A stretch of 64,000 nucleotides of DNA from Sphingomonas yantingensis (GTDB lineage Bacteria; Pseudomonadota; Alphaproteobacteria; Sphingomonadales; Sphingomonadaceae), in assembly GCF_014199325.1 (NCBI RefSeq), contig NZ_JACIJJ010000001.1, positions 930,001 through 994,000 of the forward strand. The letters are read 5' to 3'. A program made the translations under genes and the position numbers. Below, piece after piece: positions 9,307-18,055 of this stretch (positions are counted from its first letter, which is position 1; each line of letters starts with the position of its first letter). The notes below the pieces were generated by a model. It was not told the DNA's origin. It worked only from the letters and a program-made list of their open reading frames with translations, and ran no database searches.

Positions 9307-9445
9307 GTTCTACGTCTCCGTTGTTCCGACGATGACAGGAGCGTGGACCGGCCTGCCCGGCGGCATCCGCACCCGGGCGTCGCCCGCGTGAGGATCGTGG
9401 ATCCGCTGGTGCCCGGGGCACGCCGGCGGAGATGGCGGGGCGCCG

Positions 9446-10891
9446 TCATGGCACCCGACTTTCGGTGATCGCGAGCGCGAGGCGCGCGGGCGAGACGACA
9501 TCCTCGCCGGCGCGGCGCGCGGCGCGCTCGGCGGCGTCGCGGATGCGCTTGGCGGCGGAAATGCGGACCAGTACCGGCTCGCGCTCGACCGCGGCGTCGA
9601 GCTCGCGCTTGGCGAGGTCGTCCCACGCCAGCTCGCGATCGAGCCGCGAGGGCGTCGCCTCCACCCGGTCGAGCTGGCCGGCGAGCGGAATGATGTGGAA
9701 GAGCGCGTCGAACAGCGCGTTGCACACTTCCTGAACCAGATAGGTCGCGCCGGCATAGCCCATGAACGGCGTGCCGGTATGGCGGCGGATCACCGCGCCG
9801 GGGAAGCTCGCCGGGATGAACACGCCGCGTCCGCCGGCCTCGGCCATGTACATCCGTTCGTTGACGCTGCCGAACAGGATGAGCGGCGGGTTGGCCGCGA
9901 TCGTGGCGCGGATCGCTTCGTTGTCGGGCTTGGTCCCGGCCGTCCGCGACTCCGCGAGCGTGCATGGCAGGCCCATTTCCTCCTCGAGGAAACGGCGGAT
10001 GCCGCGGGTATAGGTGTCGGTGGCAACGATGCCGAAGCTCGCGGTGCCGAAGAAGTCCTGCGTGACCGAGCGCCAGAGGTCCCACAGCGGCTTGATCGTG
10101 GTATGCTTCTCGCGCTCGATGAACGGCTCGGGATCGAGGCCGGTGAGTTCGCCCAGTTTGCGCAGGAACAGCGTCGTGCTCTCCAGCCCGATCGGCGCCT
10201 GAAGGTACGGCCGTTCCAAGACCTCGCACAGCCCGCGGCCGAACTCACGGTACAGGCAGACATTGACCTCCGCGTTCGCCAGCTTGGCGACGTCGGCAAG
10301 GTGGCTGCCGAGTGGGAAGGTCATGTTGACCTCCGCACCGATGCCCTCGATTAACCGGCGGACCTCGGCGAGGTCGGAGGGCATGTTGAACGTGCCGTAC
10401 ATCGGCCCGATGATGTTGACGCGCGGGCGCTGCCCCTCCTTGCGCGGGCGCGGGGCGGGCACTTTCTTCGGCCCGAACTGCGTCCAGAGCCAGGTGAGTG
10501 CGCGGTCGCCCGACTGCCACTGATCCTCGTCGATCGTGCGGGGAAGGAAACGCTGGATGCTCGTCCCCTCCGGCGTGACGCCGCCGCCGATCATCTCGGC
10601 GATCGATCCGGTCACGACGACGGAGGGGAGGTCGGGGTCGAGCGTGCCCCAGGCGCGCTTCATCGCCCCCTCGGTCCCGTCCCGGCCGAGCTCCTGCTCA
10701 CCAAGGCCCGTCACCGTGATCGGCAGCTCGTGCGGCGGCAGCGCGTCGGTATAGTGAAGGACCGAGGTGACCGGCAGGTTCTCGCAGCCAACGGGGCCGT
10801 CGATGATGACCTGTAGGCCCTTGATCGCGGTGAACGCGTAGACTGCGCCCCAGTAGCCGCCGGCCCGATCATGGTCGATGACGAGGGTCAT
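9446..10891 (-). CDS. bchZ: Chlorophyllide a reductase subunit Z
   Basis: One half of the catalytic BchYZ component (nitrogenase MoFe-like) that reduces ring B to make bacteriochlorophyllide a. The 481-residue protein begins [20 protein letters not shown] and has the cluster-region cysteine in [26 protein letters not shown]. Also visible are [22 protein letters not shown] and the C-terminal PrcB-like region ([22 protein letters not shown]). Its ATG overlaps the bchY stop (TCAT on the plus strand), and the product must pair with BchY. Position bchY-bchZ-pufB is the standard superoperon arrangement. Confidence 0.97.
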   Translation of the reverse strand: MTLVIDHDRAGGYWGAVYAFTAIKGLQVIIDGPVGCENLPVTSVLHYTDALPPHELPITVTGLGEQELGRDGTEGAMKRAWGTLDPDLPSVVVTGSIAEMIGGGVTPEGTSIQRFLPRTIDEDQWQSGDRALTWLWTQFGPKKVPAPRPRKEGQRPRVNIIGPMYGTFNMPSDLAEVRRLIEGIGAEVNMTFPLGSHLADVAKLANAEVNVCLYREFGRGLCEVLERPYLQAPIGLESTTLFLRKLGELTGLDPEPFIEREKHTTIKPLWDLWRSVTQDFFGTASFGIVATDTYTRGIRRFLEEEMGLPCTLAESRTAGTKPDNEAIRATIAANPPLILFGSVNERMYMAEAGGRGVFIPASFPGAVIRRHTGTPFMGYAGATYLVQEVCNALFDALFHIIPLAGQLDRVEATPSRLDRELAWDDLAKRELDAAVEREPVLVRISAAKRIRDAAERAARRAGEDVVSPARLALAITESRVP

Positions 10892-12399
10892 GTCCCGACA
10901 TGCTCCTCTGCCTTCGCCGCGGCGATGCGGCGCGCGGCATACTTGGCCTTGAAGCCGGGGCGATCCTCGGGCGTGTCGGTCCAGACGCCGGTCGCATGAC
11001 CGGTGCCGACGCCCTCGAAGAACGCGCTCATCCGGTCAAAGCGGTGCTTGTTGGCAAGCGCCCCGCCGACGACGGCGGCGAGGCTGCCCGCACCCGCGGG
11101 CCCCATCAGCGGGCGCGCGGAAATGAGGTTGGTGAAGTAGAGCGCAGGGATCGACTTCTGCTTGGCGTGCTGGACGACGGGCGTGGTGCCGATCGCGAGG
11201 TCGGGCTGGAATGCGTCGACCGCGGCGATGTCCTGCTCCAGGCTGGCGCGATACTGGACGTGGGTCCCGCGTGCCTCCAGCCAGTCGCGGTCGGGATCGC
11301 TCCACTTCGTACGCGGACAGGCGGTGCCCACGTAAGGCACATCCGCCCCGCTTTCGATCAGCAGGCGCGCGACGAGCAGTTCGGAACCCTCGTAACCAGA
11401 GACGGTGATCCGCCCCTTGATCGGCCGCGCGGCGAGCGCGCCCCGAATCGCGGGCAGGATGCGGTCTTTGGCGGCGGCGACCTGTCGCTCGGCGATGCCG
11501 CAGGCCGCGCCGATCGCGTCGAGCCAGGCGGCGGTACCGTCGACGCCGACTGGCGCCGAGCCGACGACGGCGCGGCCCGCCGCCTCGAACTCGCGGACGC
11601 TGGCGGTATAGAAGGGGTGGATCGCACCGACCACGGCGCAGTCGAGTGCGGCGTAGAGTTCGCGCCATTCGCGTGTCGGCACGACGGGGCCAGCGGCAAG
11701 GCCCATCGGCTCGAGCATCAGGCCGATACCCGGCGGGTCGGCGGGGAACATCTCGCCCAGGAGCGTCACGGTCGGGCGGTCGGTCCGCGTCGCGGGGGCG
11801 GCGACGGGGCCGACCTCCGCCTCCGCCCGCGCATAGGCGAGCATCGCGCCCGCGAGCACGTCCTTCGCCTCGGCATGGGTGGGCACGCCGAAGCCCGGGA
11901 CGTCGATGCCGATCACCCGGACGCCGTTGATCGAGTCGGGTAGCAGCTGAAGCGGCACCCCGCTGGCGGTCGGGACGCACAGATTGGTGACGACGATCGT
12001 GTCGTAGAGCGCCGGATCGGCCAGCTCGTGCACCGCGTCGCGAATATCCTCGAACAGCTTGCCGGTGACGAGCGTTTCCGAGCTGAACGGCACATAGCCG
12101 ACGCTGCGCCGCGCGCCGTAGAAATGGCTGGTGAAGGTCAGGCCATAGACGCAGCACGCCGAGCCCGACAGCACCGTCGCCGTCCGCCGCATGCGCAGGC
12201 CCACGCGCAGCGAGCCGAAGGCGGGGCACATGGATTGCGGCTGGTCGTGCGGCCCCTTGGGATAGTCGGCGGCGTAGCGGTCGAGGATCTCGGCCTTGCC
12301 CGCCGCGTTCGCCGCCTCGCGCAGCGTCTCGCGCGAGCTGCAGCCGCCCTCGCCAAGGTCGATCCGGTCGCGGTCGCGGGGAGGGGCGTCGCCGTCCAC
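10888..12399 (-). CDS. bchY: Chlorophyllide a reductase subunit Y
   Basis: 503-residue partner of BchZ in the chlorophyllide a reductase catalytic tetramer. Cluster-ligand candidates are seen in [26 protein letters not shown] and VTNLCVP. Further family stretches are [60 protein letters not shown] and [33 protein letters not shown]. The start is GTG at 12397-12399, 3 bp after the bchX stop. Its own stop overlaps the bchZ ATG. No ATG in frame gives a better family fit. Confidence 0.96.
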   Translation of the reverse strand: MDGDAPPRDRDRIDLGEGGCSSRETLREAANAAGKAEILDRYAADYPKGPHDQPQSMCPAFGSLRVGLRMRRTATVLSGSACCVYGLTFTSHFYGARRSVGYVPFSSETLVTGKLFEDIRDAVHELADPALYDTIVVTNLCVPTASGVPLQLLPDSINGVRVIGIDVPGFGVPTHAEAKDVLAGAMLAYARAEAEVGPVAAPATRTDRPTVTLLGEMFPADPPGIGLMLEPMGLAAGPVVPTREWRELYAALDCAVVGAIHPFYTASVREFEAAGRAVVGSAPVGVDGTAAWLDAIGAACGIAERQVAAAKDRILPAIRGALAARPIKGRITVSGYEGSELLVARLLIESGADVPYVGTACPRTKWSDPDRDWLEARGTHVQYRASLEQDIAAVDAFQPDLAIGTTPVVQHAKQKSIPALYFTNLISARPLMGPAGAGSLAAVVGGALANKHRFDRMSAFFEGVGTGHATGVWTDTPEDRPGFKAKYAARRIAAAKAEEHVGT

Positions 12400-12402
12400 C
12401 GA

Positions 12403-13380
12403 TCAGGTCCGATCGTACACGACTTCGAGGCTCGCCTTGGGCAGGTACGCCGCGCCGCGCATGTCCGCCTGGCTGGCGGGCTTCAGCGCGAAGTCGGCGC
12501 CCGTCACCTCGGCACTGAACAGGCCGAGCAGCCCGTCCTGGTCGAGCGGGGCGGGGCGCAGCGGCGGCGCTTCGGCGACGTTGATCGCCAGTTCCTCGAA
12601 CAAGGATGCCCATTCGCCGCCGGGCTTGCCAATGATCTGGTAGTTCGCGCTCTTCTTGCGGATATCCTCGTTCGCCGGGATCGCGGTCAGGACGGGGATG
12701 CCCACCGCCTCGGCAAAGGCATTGGCCTCGCCCGTGCCGTCGTCCTTGTTCAGGATCATGCCGGCGACGCCGACATTTCCGCCGAGGCGCCGGAAATACT
12801 CCACCGCCTTGCAGACGTTGTTCGCGACGTAGAGCGATTGAAGGTCGTTGGAGGCGACGACGATCACCTTCTGGCACATGTCGCGCGCGATCGGCAGGCC
12901 GAACCCGCCGCAGACCACGTCGCCCAGGAAGTCGAGCAGAACATAGTCGAAGCCCCATTCGTGGAAGCCCAGCTTCTCCAGCGTCTCGAACCCGTGGATG
13001 ATGCCGCGCCCGCCGCAGCCGCGGCCGACCTCCGGCCCGCCGAGTTCCATCGCGAACACGCCGTCGCGCTGGAAGCAGACGTCCTCGATGCCCACTTCCT
13101 CACCGGCCAGTTTCTTGGCGGCGGAGGTTTCGATGATCGTCGGGGTCGAGCGGCCGCCGAAGAGCAGGCTGGTCGTGTCGCTCTTGGGATCGCAGCCGAT
13201 CAGGAGGACGCGCTTGCCCTGCTGCGCCATCATGTAGCTCAGATTGGCGAGCGCAAAGGACTTGCCGCTCCCGCCCTTGCCATAGATGGCGATGATCTGC
13301 GTTTCCTTGGTCACCGGGCCGGTGGGCACGGGATCGGGCTCGAACGAGGCTTCCTCGCGCAGCTCGCCGGGGTCGAACAT
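12403..13380 (-). CDS. bchX: Chlorophyllide a reductase iron protein subunit X
   Basis: NifH-like ATPase that delivers electrons to BchYZ. The 325-residue protein has the P-loop YGKGGSGKSFALANLSYMMA, GCDPKSDTT, and the two 4Fe-4S ligand cysteines in GGPEVGRGCGGRG and DFLGDVVCGGFGLP. The open frame allows a start at 13419, but the ATG at 13378-13380 (MFDPGELREEASFEPD) gives the family-like N-terminus and follows the bchC stop by 2 bp, so it is preferred. It sits second in bchCXYZ. Confidence 0.97.
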   Translation of the reverse strand: MFDPGELREEASFEPDPVPTGPVTKETQIIAIYGKGGSGKSFALANLSYMMAQQGKRVLLIGCDPKSDTTSLLFGGRSTPTIIETSAAKKLAGEEVGIEDVCFQRDGVFAMELGGPEVGRGCGGRGIIHGFETLEKLGFHEWGFDYVLLDFLGDVVCGGFGLPIARDMCQKVIVVASNDLQSLYVANNVCKAVEYFRRLGGNVGVAGMILNKDDGTGEANAFAEAVGIPVLTAIPANEDIRKKSANYQIIGKPGGEWASLFEELAINVAEAPPLRPAPLDQDGLLGLFSAEVTGADFALKPASQADMRGAAYLPKASLEVVYDRT

Positions 13381-13382
13381 GC

Positions 13383-14309
13383 TCACATCGTTCTCCAGTC
13401 GAGCACCATTTTCAGGCACGCCGTGTCGGTGAAGGCCTGCGGATAGGCGTCGGCGGCCTCGCCCGCGGGGCGGGCGTGGGTAATGAGGCCCGACAGGTCG
13501 AGCAGGCCCGCGTCGATCAGCGCGAGCACGCCGGCGATGTCGCCGGGGGTGAACTCGGCCGAGATGTTGAGCCGCGCCTCGCGCATGAATGCCGGGGGGA
13601 AGGCGAAGGCGAGCCGGTCGTAGAAACCCGCCAGCGTCACCGACCCGCGTTTCGCGATCCGCGCAAAGGCGAGGTCGAGCACGTCCCCCGCGCCGCTGGC
13701 GTCGCAGATCGCGGCATAGTCGCGGCGCTCGTCACTCGCCGGGTCGATTACCGCATAGTCGAAGGAGTCGCGGCGGCTCGCGTCGGTTTCCCACACGGTC
13801 GGCGCGGTGCCGCCGCTGGCTATGGCGATGCGCGCGATCAGCCGGCCGAGGATCCCGTGGCCGATGACCAGTTCGGGCACGCCGCCCACCTCGATTGCGT
13901 GGAAGGCGGTGGCGGCAAGCGCCAGCAGGATGCCGTCGCGGCCCAGCGTCTCGCGGATCGGAATCGCGCGGGCAGCGGGCATGACCACGGTCGAGGCGGA
14001 GCCGCCGAACAGCCCGCGCGCGCCCTGGAAGCAGTTGGCGCCGGGGACGAACACCCATTCGCTGATCCGCGCGCGGGCGTCGCTGCCGGCATCGACGATA
14101 CGACCGACCGACTCGTAGCCGGGGACCAGCGGATAGCCCATGCCGGGGAAGCTCGGCATCCGGCCCGCCCACAGGAGCTTTTCGGTGCCGGAGGAAATGC
14201 CGCTCCATTCGATCGCCACCCGGACGTCGGCGGGGCCGATGGGGACGAGGGCCAGGGGACGCAACGAAAGCGTCTCCGGTGCCTCCAGTATGACCGCGAT
14301 CGCGTCCAT
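13383..14309 (-). CDS. bchC: Bacteriochlorophyllide a dehydrogenase (3-hydroxyethyl group oxidation)
   Basis: Medium-chain dehydrogenase/reductase-type enzyme that oxidises the C3 hydroxyethyl group to the acetyl group of bacteriochlorophyll a. The 308-residue protein has IEWSGISSGTEKLLWAGRMPSFPGMGYPLVPGYE, a BchC hallmark, and a nucleotide-binding region ELVIGHGILGRLIARIA. Two ATGs are possible; 14309 (MDAIAVILEAPETLSL) is preferred because AGGGG lies 9 nt upstream and the N-terminus matches the family, rather than ATG 14318. The gene heads the bchCXYZ-pufBALMC run and has its own promoter with a PpsR-type palindrome. Confidence 0.95.
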   Translation of the reverse strand: MDAIAVILEAPETLSLRPLALVPIGPADVRVAIEWSGISSGTEKLLWAGRMPSFPGMGYPLVPGYESVGRIVDAGSDARARISEWVFVPGANCFQGARGLFGGSASTVVMPAARAIPIRETLGRDGILLALAATAFHAIEVGGVPELVIGHGILGRLIARIAIASGGTAPTVWETDASRRDSFDYAVIDPASDERRDYAAICDASGAGDVLDLAFARIAKRGSVTLAGFYDRLAFAFPPAFMREARLNISAEFTPGDIAGVLALIDAGLLDLSGLITHARPAGEAADAYPQAFTDTACLKMVLDWRTM

Positions 14310-14349
14310 ACGATCCATCCCCTACCCGGCGTCGCAAGATAGCTCACCG

Positions 14350-14399
14350 TGTAAGCGTCATCCTACGCTGACGATTATGAATGTCAATTAATGTAGACA
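14350..14399 (-). promoter_or_regulatory. bchC promoter with PpsR/CrtJ-type operator
   Basis: On the minus strand a sigma70-like -35 TTGACA (complement of 14382-14387) is followed after 16 bp by TAGGAT (complement of 14360-14365). The perfect palindrome TGTCAATTAATGTAGACA (14382-14399, TGT-N12-ACA) overlaps the -35. A one-mismatch copy, TGTAAGCGTCATCCTACG (14350-14367), covers the -10. TGT-N12-ACA is the established binding motif of the aerobic repressor PpsR/CrtJ. The layout predicts repression of bchCXYZ-puf by blocking both core promoter elements. Confidence 0.85.
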
Positions 14400-14407
14400 C
14401 TCATTTG

Positions 14408-15502
14408 TTACGCCTGCGCGATGATCGCGCTAGCCACCAGCGGCAGGTGGGTACGCAAGGGACGGATCCGACCAAAGCCCGCCATGGCGAGCATGTCGCG
14501 GACCTCCGCCATCGAGCGGGGGCGGCCCGATCCCATGGCGAGCAGGTAGAGTTCGAAATAGCTGCCGACGCCCCGCGCGCCGGTCGTCTCCGCCATCGGC
14601 TCGGCGATCAGCAGCGCGCCGCCCGGGGGCAGCGCGGCACGGATCGCGCGCAGCAAGGTCATTGCGGGCGCATCGTCATGATCGTGCAGCACGCGGATCA
14701 GCGTGATGAGGTCGTATCCGGTCGGGAGCGCGTCGCGCAGGAAGTCGCCGCCATGGATCGTCACGCCCGCGCCGAGTCGCGTTCGCGCGCGCTCGCCCAC
14801 CGCCGGCAGGTCGAACAGGCCACGCTGAAGCTCGGGTACCGCCTGCGCGACGGCCGACAGGAACGCGCCTTCGCCGCCGCCGATGTCGAGGACGCGTGCG
14901 TGCCGGTCGAACTGATAGGCGGCGAGCGCCTGGGCGGCGACCATCGGCTGCGACGCGGCCATCAGCGCCGAATAGGGCGCGACCGCCGCGGCATCGCCGG
15001 TCCCCGACGCTTCGGCATAGTGCCAGTGCGCCGACAAAGCTCCGCCGCCACCCCCGCGCCTGAGAAGTGCCAGCGGATCGGCAAGGTCGGCGTAGAGCAG
15101 GCGGTGATGCGCCACCATCTCGGCAATGCCCGGATTGCCGAGCAGCGCGGCGCCCTCGCTCCCCAACGCCCAGCGGTCGTCCAGCCGCTCGACGAAGCCG
15201 AGCCCGGCGGCGGCGCGGAGCAGGCGTTCGGTCGCCTCGACCGGCAAATCGATCTTCGACGCAAGGTCGGCCGCACGCCGGGGCGTATCGCTGAGGTAGT
15301 CGAGCAGGCGGGTCTCGATACAGGCGGCCAGTGCCTGAGAGTAGGTGAAGCCCGCCACCAGATCGAACAGCGCCCGCGCGCGCCGCCGCGCCACCGGGCG
15401 CATGAACGGCGATCGCGCGGCGAACCGCTGGAATCGCGGCGATCCGATCATCGCGTTGCGCCACGCGATCCATCGCTCATGCAGGCTAGTGGACGATTTC
15501 AT
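14408..15502 (-). CDS. crtF: Demethylspheroidene/hydroxycarotenoid O-methyltransferase
   Basis: SAM-dependent methyltransferase of the spheroidene/spirilloxanthin-type pathway, methylating the 1-hydroxy group of acyclic carotenoids. The 364-residue protein has an N-terminal dimerisation/winged-helix region and the SAM motif VLDIGGGEGAFLSAVA, then LFDLPAV, GGDFLRDALPTGYDLITLIRVLHDHDD and GGALLIAEPMAE. It points the same way as bchC, whose promoter lies between the two genes, so read-through would give a crtF-bchCXYZ-puf superoperon. The ATG at 15500-15502 lies directly beside a PpsR-type palindrome, so a leaderless transcript or a start at an internal Met (15451) are both possible. Confidence 0.92.
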   Translation of the reverse strand: MKSSTSLHERWIAWRNAMIGSPRFQRFAARSPFMRPVARRRARALFDLVAGFTYSQALAACIETRLLDYLSDTPRRAADLASKIDLPVEATERLLRAAAGLGFVERLDDRWALGSEGAALLGNPGIAEMVAHHRLLYADLADPLALLRRGGGGGALSAHWHYAEASGTGDAAAVAPYSALMAASQPMVAAQALAAYQFDRHARVLDIGGGEGAFLSAVAQAVPELQRGLFDLPAVGERARTRLGAGVTIHGGDFLRDALPTGYDLITLIRVLHDHDDAPAMTLLRAIRAALPPGGALLIAEPMAETTGARGVGSYFELYLLAMGSGRPRSMAEVRDMLAMAGFGRIRPLRTHLPLVASAIIAQA

Positions 15503-15503
15503 A

Positions 15504-15521
15504 TGTCAAGCAATGTGGACA
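15504..15521. promoter_or_regulatory. PpsR/CrtJ-type operator between crtF and crtD
   Basis: Perfect TGT-N12-ACA palindrome, TGTCAAGCAATGTGGACA, in the 55-bp divergent gap between crtF (minus) and crtD (plus). It is nearly identical to the operator at bchC (TGTCAATTAATGTAGACA). Its position next to the crtF start codon and 36 bp before crtD suggests one repressor-bound site controls both carotenoid transcripts. Core promoter elements are weak: TTGACG (complement of 15535-15540) is a possible -35 for crtF. Confidence 0.8.
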
Positions 15522-15557
15522 TGTGTTAGCGTCGCCGTCAACGAGAGGAGCGGCGGA

Positions 15558-17111
15558 ATGGCCGACGCGCGCGTGATCGTCATCGGTGCCGGGGTGGGCG
15601 GCATGGTCGCCGCCGCGCTGCTGGCCGCGCGCGGACATGCCGTGACGCTGATCGAGGCGCAGCCAAGGCCCGGTGGCAAGCTACGCGCGATCCCGGTCGA
15701 CGGGCGGGCGATCGACGGTGGCCCCACCGTGTTCACGATGCGCGACGTGTTCGAGGGCGTGTTCGCCGATTGCGGCCAGCGCCTGTCCGATTTCGTGACG
15801 ATGCGGCCGGCGACGACGCTGGCGCGCCATGCGTGGGGCGAGGCGCGGCTGGACCTGTTCGCCGACCCCGCGCAAAGCGAGGCGGCGATCGGCGAGCTCG
15901 CGGGCGCGGCGGAGGCACGTGGTTATCGCGCCTTCCGGGCCGAGGCGAAGCGGTTGTTCGACGCGTGCGACGCGCCGTTCCTGCGCGCGCTGAAGCCCGA
16001 TCCGCTGACCCTCGGCTGGCGAATGGGGCTGCGCGGGCTGCCCGATTACATGAACCTGCGCGCATATACGTCGATGTGGCGAGCGCTCAGCGGTTATTTC
16101 GCCGATCCGCGGTTGCAGCAACTGTTCGGGCGCTACGCCACCTATTGCGGGTCATCGCCCTTTGCCGCGCCCGCCACGCTGATGCTGATCGCGCATGTTG
16201 AGGCGAGTGGTGTGTGGCTGGTCGACGGCGGGATGCATCGGCTGGCCGCGGCGCTGGCGACCCTGTGCGAGCGGATGGGCGTGATGCGGCGATACGGCGA
16301 GCGGGTGGCCGAGATCCGCGTCGAGCACGGCTGCGCGGCGGGCGTGACTCTCGAAAGCGGCGAGGTGCTCGAGGCACCGTGCACCGTCTGCGCCGCCGAT
16401 CCCGCCGCAATCGGCGCGGGCGCGTTCGGGCGCGCCGCATCGCGCGCGTCGTCGCGCGTCGGCCCGCGCCGTCGCTCGCTGAGTGCGATGGTGTGGACCG
16501 CCAATGCGGTCTGCACCGGCTTTCCGCTGGCACGGCACAACGTCATTTTCTCGAAGGACTATCGCGCCGAGTTCGATGCACTCCGCCACGGCCGGCTGGC
16601 CGATGTGCCCACCGTCTATCTGTGCGCGCAGGATCGCGGCGATGCGGGCGGGGCGCAGCCGGGGCCCGAGCGCATCCAGATTATCGTCAACGCGCCCGCC
16701 ACCGGCGACGGCGCCCCCCTCACACATCAGGAGATCGAGCGGTGCAGGCGGCAGATGCTGGACGGCGTTTCGCGGGCGGGGCTTTCGCTGGACCTGGGGG
16801 AATCGGCGGTGCTGACGACGCCGAGCGATTTCGCGCGCCTCTGTCCGTCGACGGGTGGAGCCCTTTATGGACCGGCCTCGCACGGATGGGCGGCGTCCTT
16901 CCGCCGGCAGGGCAGCCGGACGTCGATCCCTGGGCTCTATTGCGCGGGCGGGAGCACGCACCCGGGCGCCGGCGTCCCGATGGCGGCGCTCTCCGGCCGG
17001 CTAGCCGCCGAATGCTTGGCGCAGGACCGCGTTTCGACGTCGTGGTGGCACCGCAGGGCTATGCCTGGTGGTATGTCGACGCGACCAGCGACTGCGGGTG
17101 CTACGGGCTGA
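15558..17111 (+). CDS. crtD: Hydroxyneurosporene/methoxyneurosporene (C-3,4) desaturase
   Basis: FAD-dependent carotenoid desaturase introducing the C-3,4 double bond in the spheroidene/spirilloxanthin branch. The 517-residue protein begins with the dinucleotide-binding VIVIGAGVGGMVAAALLAARGHAV and ends with the FAD-binding GLYCAGGSTHPGAGVPMAALSGRLAA, both hallmarks of the CrtI/CrtD family. ATG 15558 is preceded by GAGAGGAG. The last ~27 residues run past the usual family end into the start of crtC, giving a 100-bp overlap. The family assignment is sure. CrtD rather than CrtI rests on pairing with crtC and crtF. Confidence 0.92.
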   Translation: MADARVIVIGAGVGGMVAAALLAARGHAVTLIEAQPRPGGKLRAIPVDGRAIDGGPTVFTMRDVFEGVFADCGQRLSDFVTMRPATTLARHAWGEARLDLFADPAQSEAAIGELAGAAEARGYRAFRAEAKRLFDACDAPFLRALKPDPLTLGWRMGLRGLPDYMNLRAYTSMWRALSGYFADPRLQQLFGRYATYCGSSPFAAPATLMLIAHVEASGVWLVDGGMHRLAAALATLCERMGVMRRYGERVAEIRVEHGCAAGVTLESGEVLEAPCTVCAADPAAIGAGAFGRAASRASSRVGPRRRSLSAMVWTANAVCTGFPLARHNVIFSKDYRAEFDALRHGRLADVPTVYLCAQDRGDAGGAQPGPERIQIIVNAPATGDGAPLTHQEIERCRRQMLDGVSRAGLSLDLGESAVLTTPSDFARLCPSTGGALYGPASHGWAASFRRQGSRTSIPGLYCAGGSTHPGAGVPMAALSGRLAAECLAQDRVSTSWWHRRAMPGGMSTRPATAGATG

Positions 17112-17944
17112 CAATCATCGCCTTCGTCGGCAGCGTGTTCTCGCCCTATTACAAGGTCACGGGGCGGGGGCGGCCGGACAATCACTGCGCGATCAACGTG
17201 TCGCTCACGGGCAAGGGTGCGGGCGCTTGGGCGATGACCGAGCGCGGACAAGCCAGAGTCGACCGAGGCCGCGATCATTTTCGGGTGGGGCCGAGCGGGC
17301 TGCGCTGGGACGGCGACGCGCTCACGATCGACATCGACGAATGGTCCGCGCCGCTCCCGTACCGCGTGAAGGGGCGGGTGCGAATCAGCCCAGAGATGAT
17401 CGGCACCACCGCCTTCATGCTCGACCCCGCCGGGCGGCACCGCTGGCACCCCGTCGCGCCGCGCGCGCGCGTGGAGGTGCAGATGAACCACCCCGGCACA
17501 AGCTGGTCGGGCGACGGCTATTTCGATTCGAACTTCGGCGACGAGGCGCTGGAGGCGGGGTTCGACGACTGGCACTGGTCGCGCGCGCACCTGAAGCAGG
17601 ACGTGGCGGTGCTGTACGAGGGGCGGCGGCGCGGCGGCGCGCCGTTCGAGCTGGCGCTGCGATTCGACCGACAGGGGCGCTGGCACGACTGCGTCCAGCC
17701 GCCCAAGGCGACGCTGCCGCGCACCGGCTGGCTGATCGAGCGGGCGACGCGCGCCGATGCCGATGCCTTCCCAAGGGTGCTCAAGACGTGGATCGACGCG
17801 CCCTTCTATGCGCGCAGCGCCTTATCGACGCGCCTGTTCGGCGAGCCGGCGCAGGCGGTGCACGAAAGCCTGTCACTCGGGCGGTTTCGGTCGCCCATCG
17901 TCCAGACCATGCTCCCCTACCGAATGCCCAGGGCGTTCTGGTGA
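17012..17944 (+). CDS. crtC: Carotenoid 1,2-hydratase (hydroxyneurosporene synthase)
   Basis: Adds water across the terminal 1,2 double bond of acyclic carotenoids, giving the hydroxyl group later methylated by CrtF. The 310-residue protein has the family signature GYAWWYVDATSDCGCYGLTIIAFVGSVFSPYY, then NHCAINVSL, and HPGTSWSGDGYFDSNFGDEALEAGFDDWHWSR. Start ATG 17012 lies 100 bp inside the end of crtD. Family members begin with a residue pattern like F-D before the GYAWWYVDA block, so a start further downstream is unlikely. The 3' end overlaps the small minus-strand gene orf60 by 72 bp. Confidence 0.93.
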   Translation: MLGAGPRFDVVVAPQGYAWWYVDATSDCGCYGLTIIAFVGSVFSPYYKVTGRGRPDNHCAINVSLTGKGAGAWAMTERGQARVDRGRDHFRVGPSGLRWDGDALTIDIDEWSAPLPYRVKGRVRISPEMIGTTAFMLDPAGRHRWHPVAPRARVEVQMNHPGTSWSGDGYFDSNFGDEALEAGFDDWHWSRAHLKQDVAVLYEGRRRGGAPFELALRFDRQGRWHDCVQPPKATLPRTGWLIERATRADADAFPRVLKTWIDAPFYARSALSTRLFGEPAQAVHESLSLGRFRSPIVQTMLPYRMPRAFW

Positions 17945-18055
17945 GCGGTCCTTCCTGATCTCGCGGTTGATCGAGACGAGCTGCCAGATCCCGAAGCCGA
18001 AGACGACGACGCCGACGACGGCCATGTCGAGCATGCCGAAGATGTGATCGCTCAT
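17873..18055 (-). CDS. orf60, small single-span membrane protein at the end of the bchIDO operon
   Basis: 60-residue protein with one transmembrane helix (about residues 9-29, MLDMAVVGVVVFGFGIWQLVSINREI) followed by a charged, proline-rich cytoplasmic tail. Its ATG overlaps the bchO stop (ATGA), so it appears to be translated as the fourth gene of bchI-bchD-bchO-orf60. Its 3' end overlaps the crtC 3' end on the other strand by 72 bp. I recognise no named family. The coupling argues that it is real. A role in the Mg-chelatase or membrane step of bacteriochlorophyll synthesis is inference. Confidence 0.65.
   Translation of the reverse strand: MSDHIFGMLDMAVVGVVVFGFGIWQLVSINREIRKDRSPERPGHSVGEHGLDDGRPKPPE

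Noticed and set aside
9307-9445. pufQ gene between bchZ and pufB
   Set aside because: Only 139 bp are free, and no frame gives a PufQ-like membrane peptide.
11036-12958. 640-codon minus-strand frame in another phase over bchY/bchX
   Set aside because: Frame shadow, extremely Arg-rich; the real genes are in the other phase on the same strand.
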